Source of the DNA: JBFXDW01 sp050180745
GTDB lineage: Bacteria > Pseudomonadota > Alphaproteobacteria > UBA9219
Length of the DNA stretch: 6,754 bases
Assembly: GCA_050180745.1 (NCBI GenBank)
Contig: JBFXDW010000098.1
Span: 1-6,754 of the forward strand
Reading direction: 5' to 3'
Shown here: one piece after another, positions 5,292-6,754 of the stretch
Numbering within the stretch: the first letter of the stretch is position 1
Layout: every line of letters starts with the position of its first letter
Notes under the pieces: model-generated
Seen by the model: only the letters and a program-made list of their open reading frames with translations
What the model was told of the DNA's origin: nothing
Database searches by the model: none
Made by a program: the position numbers and the translations under genes

Positions 5292-6754
5292 CTATGCCGC
5301 CATCAAAGACACCGTATCTTTCACAACAACTTTAAGTGCTTCTTCTGTCTCTGGCACAATTTTCGATTCTTTACGGATCGATTCCAGAATAGACTTCTTC
5401 TCGGTACGAAGCTTAGCCAGAAGCTCTTCCTCAAACCGAGGGACATCCGCAACCTTCAAGCTGTCCAAGAAACCATTCACACCCGCATAGATAGAACAGA
5501 CCTGCTCTTCCACAGGCAGCGGACTGTATTGGTTTTGCTTCAAAAGCGCTGTCAGACGCTCACCACGCGACAACAGCTTCTTTGTTGAAGCATCAAGATC
5601 AGATGCGAATTGAGAGAAAGCCTCCATCTCACGATATTGCGCCAGATCAAGCTTAATAGACCCAGCAACCTGCTTCATAGCCTTGATCTGCGCAGCAGAA
5701 CCAACACGGCTAACCGACAGACCAACGTTAATAGCAGGACGAATACCCTTATAGAACAGCTCTGTCTCTAAGAATATCTGCCCGTCCGTAATCGAGATCA
5801 CGTTCGTTGGGATATAGGCCGACACGTCACCAGCTTGCGTTTCGATAACAGGCAAAGCCGTCAAAGAACCACCGCCTTGAGAATCATTCATCTTCGCCGC
5901 ACGTTCCAGAAGACGTGAGTGAAGATAAAAAACGTCACCCGGATAAGCTTCACGACCCGGAGGACGACGAAGCAGCAATGACATTTGACGATAGGCCACA
6001 GCATGGCGAGACAAATCATCATAAACGATCACGGCATGCTTGCCGTTGTCACGGAAGAACTCGCCCATCGCACAAGCTGTGTAAGGCGCAATAAACTGAA
6101 GAGGCGCAGGCTCTGAAGCTGTCGCAGCCACAACGATGGTATATTCCATCGCGCCTGCATCTTCCAAAGACTTAACGATTTGTGCCACGGTCGAACGTTT
6201 TTGCCCGATAGCAACATAGATGCAATACAGCTTCTTCTTGGTGTCACCGGAATCATTGATAACCTTTTGATTAATGAAGGTATCAATCGCCACAGCCGTC
6301 TTCCCTGTTTGGCGATCACCAATGATAAGCTCCCGTTGACCACGGCCAATCGGCACGAGCGAATCAATGGCCTTTAGACCCGTTTGCATCGGCTCATTTA
6401 CTGATTGACGTGGAATAATACCCGGCGCCTTTACCTCAACACGCGACATTTTTGCGTTCTTGATCGGTCCCTTACCATCAATCGGATTACCAAGCGCGTC
6501 CACAACGCGGCCCAAAAGCCCCTCCCCGACAGGAACTTCAACAATAGCCCCTGTCCGCTTGACGCTGTCGCCCTCACGAATGCTACGGTCATCGCCAAAG
6601 ATAACGACACCCACACAGTCCGTCTCAAGGTTCAAGGCCATGCCTTTAATGCCGTTTCCAAATTCAACCATTTCACCGGCACGCACCTTATCAAGGCCAT
6701 AGACCAGCGCCACACCATCACCGACAGAGAGCACCTCACCGACCTCTGCCATTT
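5292..6754 (-). CDS. atpA: F1Fo ATP synthase subunit alpha (5' end outside the window)
   Basis: This is the non-catalytic nucleotide-binding subunit of the F1 head, part of the alpha3beta3 hexamer on the cytoplasmic face of the inner membrane. The 486 residues visible from the Met at 6752 correspond to the protein minus about 25 N-terminal residues. That Met sits where homologues read EVAEVGQVLSVGDG and is probably internal, so the gene is taken as running off the window. Numbering from it, the beta-barrel domain spans about 1-75, Walker A is GDRQTGKT at 145-152, and the Walker B region is HAVIVYDDLS at 239-248. The family signature PAINVGLSVS is at 339-348 with the arginine finger in SVSRVG (Arg349). 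The C-terminal helical domain ends VSLMAA. All key residues are present. Alphaproteobacteria usually have atpH-atpA-atpG-atpD-atpC in a row, but here atpA is followed by a terminator, not atpG. Confidence 0.97.
   Translation of the reverse strand, partial: MAEVGEVLSVGDGVALVYGLDKVRAGEMVEFGNGIKGMALNLETDCVGVVIFGDDRSIREGDSVKRTGAIVEVPVGEGLLGRVVDALGNPIDGKGPIKNAKMSRVEVKAPGIIPRQSVNEPMQTGLKAIDSLVPIGRGQRELIIGDRQTGKTAVAIDTFINQKVINDSGDTKKKLYCIYVAIGQKRSTVAQIVKSLEDAGAMEYTIVVAATASEPAPLQFIAPYTACAMGEFFRDNGKHAVIVYDDLSRHAVAYRQMSLLLRRPPGREAYPGDVFYLHSRLLERAAKMNDSQGGGSLTALPVIETQAGDVSAYIPTNVISITDGQIFLETELFYKGIRPAINVGLSVSRVGSAAQIKAMKQVAGSIKLDLAQYREMEAFSQFASDLDASTKKLLSRGERLTALLKQNQYSPLPVEEQVCSIYAGVNGFLDSLKVADVPRFEEELLAKLRTEKKSILESIRKESKIVPETEEALKVVVKDTVSLMAA

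Noticed and set aside
6029..6367. Long minus-strand open frame overlapping atpA, and other open frames on both strands at 6180-6702
   Set aside because: They are shadows of the highly conserved atpA reading frame, with no independent start signals or family resemblance.

Overview
The window reads as a chromosomal segment of an alphaproteobacterium of moderate GC. The best lineage clue is the ATP synthase alpha subunit on the minus strand, which has alphaproteobacterial wording throughout (for example GDRQTGKT, and PAINVGLSVSRVGSAAQ near the arginine finger). The species cannot be named. No rRNA, tRNA or CRISPR array was seen.

Left part (1-3220, plus strand): three tightly packed genes form the end of an exopolysaccharide export operon. 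They are a 5'-truncated outer-membrane beta-barrel protein (1-996), a GumC/Wzz-type chain-length and co-polymerase protein (993-2441, ATGA overlap), and a CpsD/HfsB-type BY-kinase-like ATPase (2444-3220, own ribosome binding site). The separate membrane adaptor and cytoplasmic ATPase would together control polymer length and export. The barrel would act at the outer membrane. The promoter and other operon members lie upstream of the window.

Middle part (about 3227-5098): this looks like a roughly 2.0-kb insertion. It holds a hairpin (3264-3314), a 23-codon remnant that looks like the start of an IS transposase (3355-3426), and one intact 480-aa minus-strand gene of unknown function (3423-4865), more AT-rich than its neighbours. 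It is flanked by direct copies of the kinase gene's 3' end: 3081-3199 in the intact kinase and 5099-5217 in an orphan tail fragment, offset 2018 bp, 109/119 identical, with a perfect 70-bp core. The differences outside the core are mostly synonymous, so the second tail came from a functional kinase allele. The pattern resembles an integration or recombination event that rebuilds the 3' end of its target gene, but no recombinase is present.

Right part (5238-6754, minus strand): a strong intrinsic terminator directly follows atpA, whose 5' end lies beyond the window. The usual atpG neighbour is absent, so the F1 gene order is broken or ends here. The terminator probably once served both convergent units, the kinase operon and atpA, before the middle segment was inserted.
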